Shown here piece by piece: positions 13,133 through 25,489 of a DNA stretch of 64,000 bases. Both the position numbers and the translations under genes were made by a program. Source of the stretch: Siphlonurus alternatus (Eukaryota; Arthropoda; Insecta; Ephemeroptera; Siphlonuridae); assembly GCA_949825025.1 (NCBI GenBank), contig OX463778.1:37959194-38023193 (forward strand), read 5' to 3'. The notes under the pieces were generated by a model, which ran no database searches, was not told where the DNA came from, and saw only the letters and a program-made list of their open reading frames with translations. Each line of letters opens with the position of its first letter. Within the stretch, counting starts at the first letter, position 1.

Positions 13133-13440
13133 TTAGATTCCTTTCACTTCCATTTCATTTCCTTCACTGTACCATAACTTTGAAAGTGTTGTACTGTACA
13201 CAAGAAGCACCTGCATACAGATTACCAAATTCCTAGCTGTTTTGTTGGTACACGTGGATTTGTTGATGGTGCTCTCGTGTATTGGAGGGCTAACTTGACG
13301 AACGTCCCATCGAACCAATCTTTAGTTGCAGCACCAACTTTGTTTATCTAGCACCGTGAAATGGTTCAAGCACCATTGAGCACCACACTGCATGCAAGTG
13401 TCATCCACAGCAGTTTACATCATGATGGTGCTTTTAGTAC
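13133..13440. promoter_or_regulatory. Candidate regulatory module: AGCACC cluster
   Basis: The hexamer AGCACC or its complement GGTGCT occurs seven times in 227 bp, at 13206, 13268, 13330, 13350, 13369, 13379 and 13427. The local composition is balanced and not low-complexity. A 61-codon minus-strand frame (13133-13318) overlaps and reads like a globular protein (VRWDVRQVSPPIHESTINKS and onward), but it lacks an ATG near its start and a good acceptor. I favour a homotypic binding-site cluster over coding. The cognate factor is not known to me. Confidence 0.25.
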
Positions 13441-14339
13441 AGAACTTATCTTGATGAAAATTTCTATTATGTAAAATTTATTGATAATTATAATTTAAAA
13501 TTTTAATATTCACCAGGAAAATACGTATATTTATTATCATTTTCGTGGGTATTTTTAAAAACTCTTTGGTAATATTGCATTTTAATTTAATTTTAAAACA
13601 AAAAATTCTGACATGAATATAAAAAAAATAATATATAGCTCCTCAGGATAGCATTATAAACTTTACAGCAGTTCTCATGTTTATGAAGTTAATCACTATG
13701 CTTAGGAGTGTTAAGATAACTTAAGATTGAACTGTTTGGGCAAAAGACTTCAAAATTTTGGTTTGGGCATTGCTGGAATAAGTTTAAATAATATAAATCT
13801 TCTTAGCTCAACCGAAAATTGTAAATCTCCATTTCTTCAATTCCTTTTTTGTATTTGCAGCTCCAACAAACTAGGCATGCAGAGGTACTTTCATGCTGCT
13901 CGGAGTACATTGCAATACATTACCATTAGCATTAATTTCAACTCGGTTAAGATTTAAGAAATACTCTGGTGACCGAAAATGAATATAAGCAAGCAAGTAT
14001 TATAAGGTCATTTGGGGAGCTTTGTGATAAAAAAAATTAACGTGATCGTGTTTCAATATTTAAATAAACAAAAACATAAATATTAATAAATAATTCGCAC
14101 GAGTCTATAAGGCTTTGAAGAAGCCTTCTCTGGACACTACTGGTACAATTTGATGTTAATAAATTTAATAATAATAAAGAAGCGATCAATTAATATAAAG
14201 TTAAAGTGGATATTTCTTAATCTTAAGTTTGCACGTTGATAATTTAATTGTAAATATAAACATGTTTTTAGGATTTTCAACTATATATAATTTTGTTTGA
14301 TTTATTTTATAATCACACCTTTGACGTTCTCCTGCACGT
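13441..14339. other. AT-rich non-coding stretch
   Basis: No supported gene. A 76-codon plus-strand frame at 13727-13957 has no recognisable product. Confidence 0.45.
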
Positions 14340-14525
14340 AATGTGCGTGACTTCTTATCAGTTATCACCATTCATAAAACACTAAGTCTGTACTGATAAG
14401 TCGTTCATTCATTCTGGTCCTATTTCAACTGGGGTCCGGTTAAGCCCGGGCCTGATAAGGCGGGACTCACTGCTTCTGTCTCTGGCCGTCCCGACCGCCG
14501 CACCACGCGCACCAAAAGATACCAG
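14340..14525. promoter_or_regulatory. Candidate regulatory island with GATA-factor sites
   Basis: CTTATCA at 14354-14360 is directly followed by GTTATCA (14361-14367). TGATAAG recurs at 14394-14400 and 14453-14459. TGATAAG and its complement CTTATCA are the extended consensus for GATA zinc-finger factors. The last site is embedded in a GC-rich island (to about 14510) with no open frame of note. Four spaced sites in about 105 bp suggest an enhancer or promoter element. This is inferred from motifs only. Confidence 0.25.
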
Positions 14526-15904
14526 CTATACGTTGACGTAATTCTGATATCAGTCGTCAGAGGTGCGACAAAACATTATTTAAGAAAGTGGAGTAATGAA
14601 ATTTAGTGGAAAATTTATTACTTTAAAACCGAGGTCACATACACGTGCAGGTTGCAATTTCCAAATTAGATTGCTAATTTATGTCACACAAAAATTCTTT
14701 CTGAAATACAAGTTTGATAATAATGGCCTTTAAAGAATTTTGAAAATCAAATTTTGGAGAGCTTGAATTATGACTTTAATAAGTGAAAAACCTTTCATGC
14801 AGCTGCATCGTTATACATTATTTGATATAGGATACTCACACAATTTTGAGATAAATTTGCCTAAATATTTGTAAATATAATTCAAAAGTTGTGCATCTCA
14901 GCTTTTCTTCATTGACAACATTGAATGTACTTAAAATTATTTTAATAATTATAAGAAAAAAATTGTGATTTTGAGATGTGACTATATTATATTTAACAAT
15001 CATTCCCATCAGCTTAAACAAATAGGCGGAAATTTCTATTTTAATTAATTCATTTCTTATTTTGTAACTTTTTCGAGTGAAATATTAAATATATAGTTTC
15101 TGATTAAATACAGTACACTTCAACTTTATTAAAATACATAAAATATATTTTAAATTATAATTATGATTGTCTCAAATTGCAGATTTCGGCTCTTCATACA
15201 CTGTTTGTTTTAATGTACAGTATATATAATACACTCCGTTTATCTAACAATAAAATAACAATTATTTTAGTTTACAGTTACAAAGGTCAATTGTTCCATA
15301 TTTTCCTCGCATTATTTCCTGCATTGGTCACTTCTTTGAGTTCTCTCTCTCTCTCTTTGGCCCACCTGCAAGTGACCTTTGAACTCTGTTAGAAGTGTTA
15401 GTTATAATAACTTACAATATGAATATTAATATCATATTTTTTTAATAACCTGAGTGTACACTTTGAAAATAACACAGTAATTACGGCTTATTAATTAAGA
15501 GATCTTCTGAATGTGATGTAACGAAATTATCAAGACCCACGCATAATCACGATGGGCATATTGCAGTGGATTTATTTAATATACGAGTCTTATAATAGGA
15601 GATCAAGTACACACGAAAAGACCAGATGATATCGTGGGATGAAGAGTGTTACACTCACATCGTTCATTGCATTTCATGTTTGGTGTTTGTCAGAATGTTA
15701 TTATGAAGTTGTGGTGCTAAAAAAAAATCCCAAATGAAAAAGTTCTAAAATTGTTCATATTGAGACATTACAGTGACAGTAATTTTATGTGATATGAAGT
15801 TAGTGAACATTTTAATACTATATGTGTCTACTAGTTTCAAAACCCACTTTTGACCACTTTCCATAAGGCTCATTTTTATAAGTAAAAATATTTAAAAATA
15901 GTGG
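14526..15904. other. AT-rich stretch with nuclear-receptor half-sites
   Basis: No gene is supported. AAAGGTCA at about 15282 and TGACCTTTG at about 15374 form an inverted pair of nuclear-receptor half-sites about 90 bp apart, with a CT microsatellite (about 15343-15357) between them. A 71-codon frame (15177-15392) spans this but is not recognised. Confidence 0.3.
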
Positions 15905-16917
<1,013 letters not shown>

Positions 16918-17690
16918 ATTCAACACATTATTTTTCATGTACTGCATTTCATAAAATATTTGCCTTAACTTTTAGCATGAATTATATAGTATGTTTTAAA
17001 CTTCAATTGTATGGCACTTGTCGAATGATATATTATAATTCAAATTTTCTTGTAATAAAGTAAAATTGTATTGAGTAACGTACCACTCAAACATAACTGT
17101 ACACTTGAAAAAGTTGTTAATTTCCATTTTTAAGTAAAATATTTTATTTGAAACGTTGTAACTACAGTATAATGTTCGATATACAATTTGCATAGCCTGA
17201 TCATTTTTAATAATTATTATATTTGTTCAGTAAAATTTTCGGACGCAAAATCTAAAAAGTATGCAGCGCATAATTATAGCTCAGCTAGGATATAACAATT
17301 ATTTTCTGTGTCAAATACAAATAATATAATGTAAAATACTGCGAAAAAATACTCATACAATTATAGTTGTCAGGTTGATACAGAACTTAATTAAAATTAC
17401 AAAAGGTTTTAATGCTATTAAATTTATAATTTTCATCTTCTTATTGGAAATTTGTTAAATAATTTTGAAGCATAAGCATCTATAGATTAATAAAAATTCA
17501 ATTTATACTTATACCATATTCACGTTTATATCCGAAAAAATATTGTATAAAGGAGAGGATAAAATTTAATTTATTAATAATAAAATAAAGTAATAGTTTT
17601 CAACAACTTTATTGCTTAATTTTCATACAAGAACTTATTATTATGAATAATATATTATACTTGTATTTAATGGTTGGTATTTTTGCTTAG
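16918..17690. other. AT-rich non-coding stretch
   Basis: No supported features. Confidence 0.45.
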
Positions 17691-18051
17691 CAGAGTACTT
17701 TACATACAGGCTCTTAGCAACACTCTTTATCGCCCGAGGATGGTAATAAAAAACGTCGAGTGCATCTCGGCTGGTGTACATGCATGCGGATGGCGGGCGG
17801 GTAGGCGAACGGTCGTTGCAGTGCTGAGACGCGTTCTCCGATCGTTCGCCAGCGTGCACCAACCGGCCGACAAGCAGCCGGACACTGGTCACCGTCCGTG
17901 CTCGTGGACACCGCTAACACCCGCTCTTCCATGTCAAGAAAAACAATACATTCTAACGTGGGTGGCCATGCGATGTATCTTTTTAATAAATTTTAATAAC
18001 GTTTTTCTCATTGATAAGGTTTGTTTAAAAAGTCAAATTAATAAAACTTGA
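17674..18051 (+). other. Longest open frame in the window (125 codons), doubtful
   Basis: A GC-rich island at about 17740-17935 carries the window's longest frame. Residues about 30-85 are arginine, proline and alanine rich (for example GWRAGRRTVVAVLRRVLRSF). The C-terminal part is hydrophobic and encoded by AT-rich sequence. Acceptor-like TTTTTGCTTAG at about 17680-17690 and donor-like AAGGTTTGT at about 18018 could define an exon. Two minus-strand frames of 72 and 83 codons overlap it, which shows that the island is simply poor in stop codons. No family is recognised. Confidence 0.12.
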
Positions 18052-20531
18052 TTCAAGTATCATATGTTGATACAACAGTACAACTTGGTAAAACAATTTC
18101 ACTGCTGTCTTGATAGTTTTAAAGTACCTCATACCATCAATGTAATTATTATAGAACATAAAAATATAAATCAACACGCACAAGAGTTTATGTTCATCTT
18201 TTTTTTATGATTTTAAACCAAATCTAAATTGAAACAATATATTGCTCTTTTGTAGTTTTTAAGTAACTTAATAATAATTTATTTAAAGTTTAATTTTTTT
18301 ATTGTAATATTGTAAGGTATAATGCTGAAGATTTTATGGAAAGAATGTTAAAAAATAAGCTGCAGTTTCATGACTAATAATAATTAACTAATTTCTTGAA
18401 GCAATGCATTTGGCTTCTTCATCACAAAAATATGACAGCTCCTCAAATTTAAATTAAGATACTTATTCAATCAAGTACGCTCTGTTGCATTATAAATGTA
18501 GTTACGTGAGTAAGTTTTTAATATTTCAAACAGTAGATATATATAATCAGTACATAAGTATTTATGGCAACTTTAGCTTTGTTTTTTATGTTCTATTTTT
18601 CTTTGAAGAAAGAATTAACTCAATTCTCTTCACTGATAACGACAGCACACAAAAGTCTTTCAAGATGAAATATTTTGTAAATATATCACAGTGGATATAT
18701 ATACTATATTGGAGCACAGTATTTTAGCGCACTAAAATAAGAAAAAATATATACTGTATTTTGCATTTATTTGTGAAAACTACTTAATTTGTTTGTATGT
18801 TTTAATCTTATTTCTAATTAATATATTTACACATTAATACTATTACATTGCATGCTTTGATGCTATGTAATTTTTAATTTTTCACGAATGCAAGAACCAT
18901 TTTTAGATACATATTTATATAATATAAAGAGTAAAAGAGTGGTGCTTCTGGCGCAATAAATTAAGATTTCTTTGCAATTATTGAACAATCTTGGGGTTGG
19001 GGGAGAGAGACGAGAGTTTGTTATAAATTTGTATGTTATTGTGTATTATATATGCATTGTGCAATAAAAAATAAAATAAATAAATGCGAAAACAATAAAT
19101 CGTGCAATTTTTGTTGGTGTGATCTAAATTGTATTATTATATATTTATACATAGAATATATACACTATTTTTAAATTAATTTGAAAATTGCAAAACTGAA
19201 ATTATTTACAAACAAATAGACCAAAAATTGCGAAGTTTTTCATTGTTTTACCTCTTGTAAAGCAGCCAAGATTCTGTATTTCTCATTCTCACAGCTGATT
19301 TCTGTTCCAAAATTAGCTGTCTGCACTTTACTGCATGAGCTTTTAGTTCCACATATATATTAGAATGTGAACATTTAATATTTGTGTATTTAACTAATTA
19401 TAAACATCATAAAATATGAGTAACATCTTAGGGAATGGTGCATATGCCAGCCTTTTGTTTTGAAATATATTTCAAGACGCAAGCACGTACAGGAAAAAAT
19501 TATATTTAAAAACAAGTTTCATAAATTCTTTGCAGTATTTTATAATACTTGATATAACCATATTTTTAATTATTTAGTTTCGAACAATCAATTCCATATT
19601 CATTATATTATTTTGATTCGATGTTTTAAGGTATAATGTATGAAAAAAATCACAAAATATTTTAATATATTATTTGTTTCCTCAAGGGTAAAAAAGTAAC
19701 AGTGGAAAATATTTCTTGAGCGGTTTGCTTGAGTCATGGTTTTGACATCGCTGGTAACTTTTCCTAACAAGTGCATTTCTTGTTTGAGAATTTCTAAATT
19801 TTTTAATGAAATTTAAACTTTCGGGTCTAATCTTCAAACATTAATGTTAATTAACCCAGATACTACATCAAGGGAAATTATGATACCATAACCCTATTAT
19901 ACTGCTTAATAAGTTGTGTTGTTACTGCCTATTTCTATCTCTCTTTGTTATTCTGCCTCTTCCATATACTTCCCATGTTTTAAAAAACATACACTTTGAA
20001 AATTTTGATGACTACTCCCTTCGTCAGTCTTACACAACACTAAAAACTACAATATTTATAAGTAAATCAAGCTATTTTTAAGGATAGAATTATAGGTCAA
20101 AATTAGCAACGATGCTCCTTTGTGCATGATTGAAGTTCATTTGGATCAGTAAAAAAAAAAAAAAAAAAAGAAAAATGAAAACTTAACTTAAACCCACTTG
20201 AAACTGAGTATTCAATTCTCTAGAAAAGAAGGTATAACATTATTATTTTTAGGAGTTGTTGTTGACCTTAAGTTACGAGTTCATGATTCGAGACAAAATA
20301 TTTTTAGTGTATTATTTTACAGCTCAATTTAGAATTAAAAAAACATGCATATTTTTATCCTTATTTCATAAAAGTAGATACCGTCACAAATAATGGGCTG
20401 TTTTTAGTGCGCATTGATAGTTGAGGGCTGCCAAGAGTTCCTCACAGGTTTCTTCAAACTTAACAAGTATTAACTAGCGACTTTTTGGTGACCATTTGAG
20501 ACTCGTCTCTGTGGCACAACCACAAGACAAT
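18052..20531. other. AT-rich non-coding stretch
   Basis: No gene or named repeat is recognised. An A-homopolymer of about 19 lies at about 20151-20169. It might mark the tail of an old retroposed insertion, but I see no body upstream that I can identify. Confidence 0.4.
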
Positions 20532-20613
20532 GTTTAATATGGATTCGTTAATTGACGACGCCTCATAAGAATTATATTATCCATCGTCATTCGTCAACGA
20601 ATCTATATTAAAC
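20532..20613. repeat. Short hairpin element, 82 bp
   Basis: GTTTAATATGGATTCGTT at the left end pairs with AACGAATCTATATTAAAC at the right end. Further imperfect pairing (GACGACG with CGTCATTCGTC) extends the arms to about 30 bp around a short AT-rich loop. It could be a tiny MITE or a structured RNA. No target-site duplication was resolved. Confidence 0.5.
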
Positions 20614-22013
20614 ACCATCATATATGTAAATGCTAAGATTTTTAGTGCTTTTTCGCCATCCGATTATTATACATATATATACATAATATTTAAATGTATT
20701 ATAGTTATTGTATCATGCTTGGAATGCCGAGCTACTTATATACAAGCATGTCCCATCGAAAGAAAATTTCAACTGTATTTTTCTTCACATCATACGTCTG
20801 TATAATTATTTTATCAATACAAATAATAATTGATATTTTTAATATTCAAATATTGATGACATACGTATACGAGTTTTGCTATCTGGTACTCAAAACCATC
20901 CTTTCAGGTAGAAGTTCATTATTTTTTATTATTATTGAAAACAAGATATAGGAAACGAAAGACGAAACTCAGGTGGATTAAAGAAGCGCTTTTGATCTTC
21001 AGGTCAAGACCCTCTCAATCAGGTAATCATGTAGTGATGAATACAAAGGTTTCGTTTATACACCTAAGTTATTGCAATAAAAGAATAATTTATAATTGAT
21101 GCATTTAATTCTAATTAACTTTAAACAATTACTTTTATAACAATAGCAAATTGCAGAGAGGGCAAATTTTATATTGTATTAATTTCCAGGGTTCCTGATC
21201 CAATACTGTATTTTAGTATGTAAGAAATAATGTATTAAAATCTTTAATTTTACATTGATTTATTATTAATTCATCTAATATTAGTTAAAATTTAATTTTG
21301 TATGAACTGAATATACTGCAAATACTATTGTAATACTATTAGCGAAAGCTATCAAATAAATTTCATTTCATATCATTTCAATAACCTGATGTGTATATTG
21401 ATATTTCTTGTTATGAAGAAACAATTAAAAAAGTATATAAATTTGCATGCTTGTAGCATCAAACTTTACCATGCCATCTATCACGCAAAATTTTGCATAA
21501 TTTGATATAATTATAACATATTATTAAACATAGTATAGTGCCAGAATGCACTCTGATCTGATATATAGATTTGTTTCCTTTTGTTTAATTTCTAATATTT
21601 GCTGAATGTTGAAAGCAATAACACAAATATCAGCTGTTATATTTTGCATCTGATTATCTTGTTAGTATATTCATAATATAATTAAATCAATCTTAACAAG
21701 TGTATGATATTATACAATAAAATATTTCAGTTAGTAAATAACAGGAAGTAATCAACTATAAATTAACTTTTTAATTTAATTTCATACAAATACGTATGTA
21801 ACAATATAGGGGAAAAAAGAACAGCAAAAACATTATATAATAATTAAAATTATATATCTTTTGAAAAACTATATAATCAGTATTTTTATTGCTAATACAC
21901 CAGACAGTATAAAATATAGCAAGTATTTATTTTTTTACTATATATGACCTACACCAATAATAATTATCAACGAGAAGAACGAACAAGTATATGAGCGGCG
22001 AGAAGTTTTATAT
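20614..22013. other. AT-rich non-coding stretch
   Basis: No gene is supported. An 85-codon hydrophobic frame at 20694-20951 is most likely random. One exact CAGGTAG heptamer, the Zelda consensus, lies at 20905-20911. Confidence 0.4.
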
Positions 22014-22090
22014 CAGGTATATATTATTAACTGAGCAGTCAGGTAAGAGGCTGCTGACTTAGCTTCAGGTAATACCACAGTGAGGTAGGT
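22014..22090 (+). promoter_or_regulatory. Candidate CAGGTA motif cluster
   Basis: CAGGTA occurs at 22014, 22040 and 22066, spaced 26 bp apart, and GAGGTAGG follows at 22082. CAGGTA is the core of the Zelda/TAGteam motif used in early insect embryos. The same string also resembles splice donors, especially CAGGTAAGA at 22040. Motif count and regular spacing are seen directly; function is inferred. Confidence 0.2.
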
Positions 22091-22769
22091 CGTCATGAAG
22101 GAGAGAGAATTATTATTATTATTGGGGTCGATGCATTCCTTTAGCCTTGGGATATCATAAACTTTTTTTTCTCTCTCTTATAAAATGTATCGAAGTGAAA
22201 AGAAGAAGGAGGGTGGGGGGGGGGGGATATGATAAGATAACATGAGTGCCATATATAAACATTGAAATGAGTTCACTTGACTTATATGTATATATGCATT
22301 TTATATCTGTAGACATAGTAAAGATGCATCAACAAATTTAAAGCAAACGCGTGTTTACTTAACCTCGTTTCTTTCTTTCTTTCTCTTTTTTTTTTTTTTT
22401 TTTTAATCTGTATATTTCTCTTGTGGTTTTTTGAGGGGGTGGAATTGAAAGTATAGTTTATGTAGCAGCTTTGTAGCCTTGTTTTAATGTTGAATAAATC
22501 GTACTGCAGCGTTCAGATTGAAAGTTATTTTCTTTTGTCTTAACAATTTTCAAGGAGAAGTTATTTTTTCTCTTTTTTTTATTTCAAAAGCATATCAAGA
22601 AATTTTTACAAGAAAAAAAATCAACAATATATACATTTTTAATGCTAAGTTCAATAGGTATTTAATTTAAAAAATAATTTAAAAATAAATAATGGTTTAG
22701 TCAAGCAATGGTCTGCAAGGGAATTTTTACAATATGAGTATATAGTATAATAAGTAACATTTCTTGGAG
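22091..22769. other. Low-complexity stretch
   Basis: Contains an ATT run at about 22107-22120, a G homopolymer of 12 at 22215-22226, and a TTTC/T-rich tract at about 22370-22404. No gene is seen. Confidence 0.45.
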
Positions 22770-22903
22770 TTAAGGGCATTGGGTGTAGCACCGGTAGTTG
22801 GCAACACTGACGTATCTTCACCATGTTAATTTTTTATCCTTGCTCAACGGAGTAATTTTTATGCTAGAGCTAAGCTGATTGCTGCAGTATCAAGATAATT
22901 AGT
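22770..22903 (+). mobile_element. Solo, diverged terminal repeat of a TTAA fold-back element (copy A)
   Basis: This 134-bp segment begins TTAAGGGCATTGGGTGTAG and ends ATAATTAGTA. It matches the outer part of each arm of the fold-back element at 23426-23843, differing at several positions (for example CTCAACGGAG here against CTCCTCGGAG there). It stops where the full element continues with GCCCAAGTGCAC, so it is a truncated copy. Its divergence shows that it predates the palindrome that starts 16 bp downstream. Confidence 0.75.
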
Positions 22904-22918
22904 ATTAGATAATTAGAT

Positions 22919-24350
22919 AAACTGCACTGTTAATAAATTGTCATACTCATGGCATTAAAACATTATTAACAAAAAGTAAGTTACTTTAATTTGCTTCATT
23001 GGATTGCTAAAATATATATTTGATAAAGATTATATATAGTGATAAAAAAATTTACTAAACTTAAATTATTAAATTAACTTACACACCTGATTTGGTGCTC
23101 AAAATTTATATAAGCTTCCTATTTGCACAGAATTAAATCCAAGATTTTTTTTAATTTATTACAATAAATCAATAACACTTAACTTTTGATTGATACATAG
23201 TTAATTCAATGGAATGATACACATATACGACAAATGAAATAGAAAAAAAAAAATCTACGAACAATACTATTAAGTCCTAGAGGTATATAGAAGAGGTAGT
23301 TTGTATTTGTGTGTACCAAGAAAGTATAATACATTTACATTTGTACAGTAAAATTAGTAAAATATATCAATTATTCACCATTCAAATTAGTTGTATGACA
23401 CTTCACATTAAAATACAATTATTACTTAAGGGCATTGGGTGTAGCACCGGTAGTTGGCAACACTGACGTATCTTCACCATGTTAATTTTTTATCCTTGCT
23501 CCTCGGAGTATTTTTTATGCTAGAGCTAAGCTGATTGCTGTAGTATCAAGATAATTAGTAGCCCAAGTGCACAATTTGGCTAAATAAAGCCTGATTTAAA
23601 GAAAAGTATTTTCTAGTAATTTTTTAAATTTACATGCATTTTTCTAAAATATAAAAAAAATACTTTTCTTTAAATCAGGCTTTATTTAGCCAAATTGTGC
23701 ACTTGGGCTACTAATTATCTTGATACTACAGCAATCAGCTTAGCTCTAGCATAAAAAATACTCCGAGGAGCAAGGATAAAAAATTAACATGGTGAAGATA
23801 CGTCAGTGTTGCCAACTACCGGTGCTACACCCAATGCCCTTAAGTAATAATTGTATTTTAATGTGAAGTGTCATACAACTAATTTGAATGGTGAATAATT
23901 GATATATTTTACTAATTTTACTGTACAAATGTAAATGTATTATACTTTCTTGGTACACACAAATACAAACTACCTCTTCTATATACCTCTAGGACTTAAT
24001 AGTATTGTTCGTAGATTTTTTTTTTTCTATTTCATTTGTCGTATATGTGTATCATTCCATTGAATTAACTATGTATCAATCAAAAGTTAAGTGTTATTGA
24101 TTTATTGTAATAAATTAAAAAAAATCTTGGATTTAATTCTGTGCAAATAGGAAGCTTATATAAATTTTGAGCACCAAATCAGGTGTGTAAGTTAATTTAA
24201 TAATTTAAGTTTAGTAAATTTTTTTATCACTATATATAATCTTTATCAAATATATATTTTAGCAATCCAATGAAGCAAATTAAAGTAACTTACTTTTTGT
24301 TAATAATGTTTTAATGCCATGAGTATGACAATTTATTAACAGTGCAGTTT
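22919..24350. repeat. Very large palindrome, 694-bp arms
   Basis: Left arm 22919-23612 and right arm 23657-24350 are reverse complements of identical length, separated by a 44-bp AT-rich loop. Every segment I compared matches. The outer ends are AAACTGCACTGTTAATAAAT and its complement, with no shared flanking duplication. The innermost 187 bp of each arm belongs to a TTAA-bounded fold-back element; the outer 507 bp is unrelated AT-rich DNA. No open frame of significance lies inside. Transcription would give a long perfect hairpin RNA. A sequencing or assembly fold-back artefact cannot be excluded from the sequence alone. Confidence 0.92.
23426..23843. mobile_element. TTAA-bounded fold-back MITE at palindrome centre
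   Basis: A 418-bp unit starts TTAAGGGCATTGGG and ends CCCAATGCCCTTAA, with 187-bp inverted arms and the 44-bp loop. TTAA at both ends fits a piggyBac-type target-site duplication, and the upstream solo copy also begins TTAAGGG after unrelated flanking bases. It has no coding capacity, so it would be non-autonomous. Because the flanking 507 bp is also mirrored, a true target duplication cannot be told apart from the palindrome itself. Assignment to piggyBac-like elements is an inference. Confidence 0.6.
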
Positions 24351-24815
24351 CGTACAATTTAATAAACAAGGCAAATGCAATTTTATTTTTAATTAACATT
24401 TTATTAATTCCTTAATTTTAGTAAAACAAAATTTAGTATTCATGCAATCTTAAAATATTTTAATAAACAATTTTTTTTAAAAATTTCATTACTATTATTG
24501 CTGAACCTTAAAAAGAGTCTGCAGACAGTGCAGATAAAATTTTGGTACAGTTATTGTATTTTTTCTATTTCTCTTTTAATATAATAACTCATAATTGTAA
24601 TTTTTTAATACTTATCAAACAGCAACCCTTATTATATACAGCAAATTATTCCTTCATATTTAGGAATCTTAAATTTGATTTACCGTGAGATCTTCTTGTT
24701 GCATAATATTATATAAGATATTTTTATAAATGAATTAAACATTAAATAATAAATATATAAGGTAAATTAAAAATATGTATAATATTTCATGACAGACCGG
24801 CAGGTAAATAACAAA
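24351..24815. other. AT-rich non-coding stretch
   Basis: No supported features. Confidence 0.45.
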
Positions 24816-25043
24816 CTACCGGACAGGGAAATACAAAAGAAGATAATGGTTATCAATCAATGTAAAAGTATGAGGCAGGAAAAATGATGGTTCGCATATA
24901 AAATGATGATAGCGCGATTGCCAGCAATCAAGGACGTGCCAGCATCCCCCCACGGTGCACAGAGAACCACTTGGTACGGAACGTTGCCCAAAGAGCGCAG
25001 CACCAGCCACCCTCCCTTCAAACGACGGCCGGAAGCTGCTCAA
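24816..25043 (-). other. GC-rich island with orphan 75-codon frame
   Basis: A GC-rich segment (about 24900-25060) carries a minus-strand frame without an ATG near its start. It reads SSFRPSFEGRVAGAALFGQR and continues into a cysteine/tryptophan-containing middle (GGCWHVLDCWQSRYHH) and a hydrophobic tail encoded by AT-rich DNA. Composition is protein-like, but no family is recognised, and no convincing acceptor precedes it. It could be an exon or a stop-poor island. Confidence 0.13.
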
Positions 25044-25489
25044 ATTGCGCGCGATTCATTCTCTTGGATTTAAAACCACAATGCAGCGTGATTAGCGAGT
25101 GGCTAGTTGAACAATACACTCGTACTTTTAAATAAAACGTGGTGAGGATAGAAGAATGATTTCCAATACATTCAAAAATTTATCATTCAATATCAAATTA
25201 GACTAAATATTGTGTTGACAAAAAAAAATATATATAATAATAACAGTGTAAAAAAATCAATATAGTATATAGTATACTCCTTGGTTTATAAACATAGCAC
25301 AAAACAACAACTGAATTTTGTTGTTGACTTAAGTGTAAAAATACAAAACTTAATTAAAGTCATCAAATTTTCATAATATTCACATTTTCTTATACCTCTC
25401 CCCTCCTAAAGAAAAAAAAAAAAGAAGAAAAAATAAACAAAAAAACCCTCTACTACCCTTATTACAATTTTTTTTTTTTATACATCTCT

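Noticed and set aside
16996..17193. A coding frame beside the 395-bp-arm palindrome
   Set aside because: AT-rich, asparagine/phenylalanine/tyrosine-heavy peptide typical of random sequence, with no supporting signal.
17674..18051. The 125-codon frame as a confident protein gene
   Set aside because: Opposite-strand frames overlap it, the ends are plain AT-rich sequence and no domain is recognised; kept only as a low-confidence entry.
22081..22096. A let-7-like TGAGGTAG start
   Set aside because: Only the first eight or nine bases match, and no pairing arm is present nearby.
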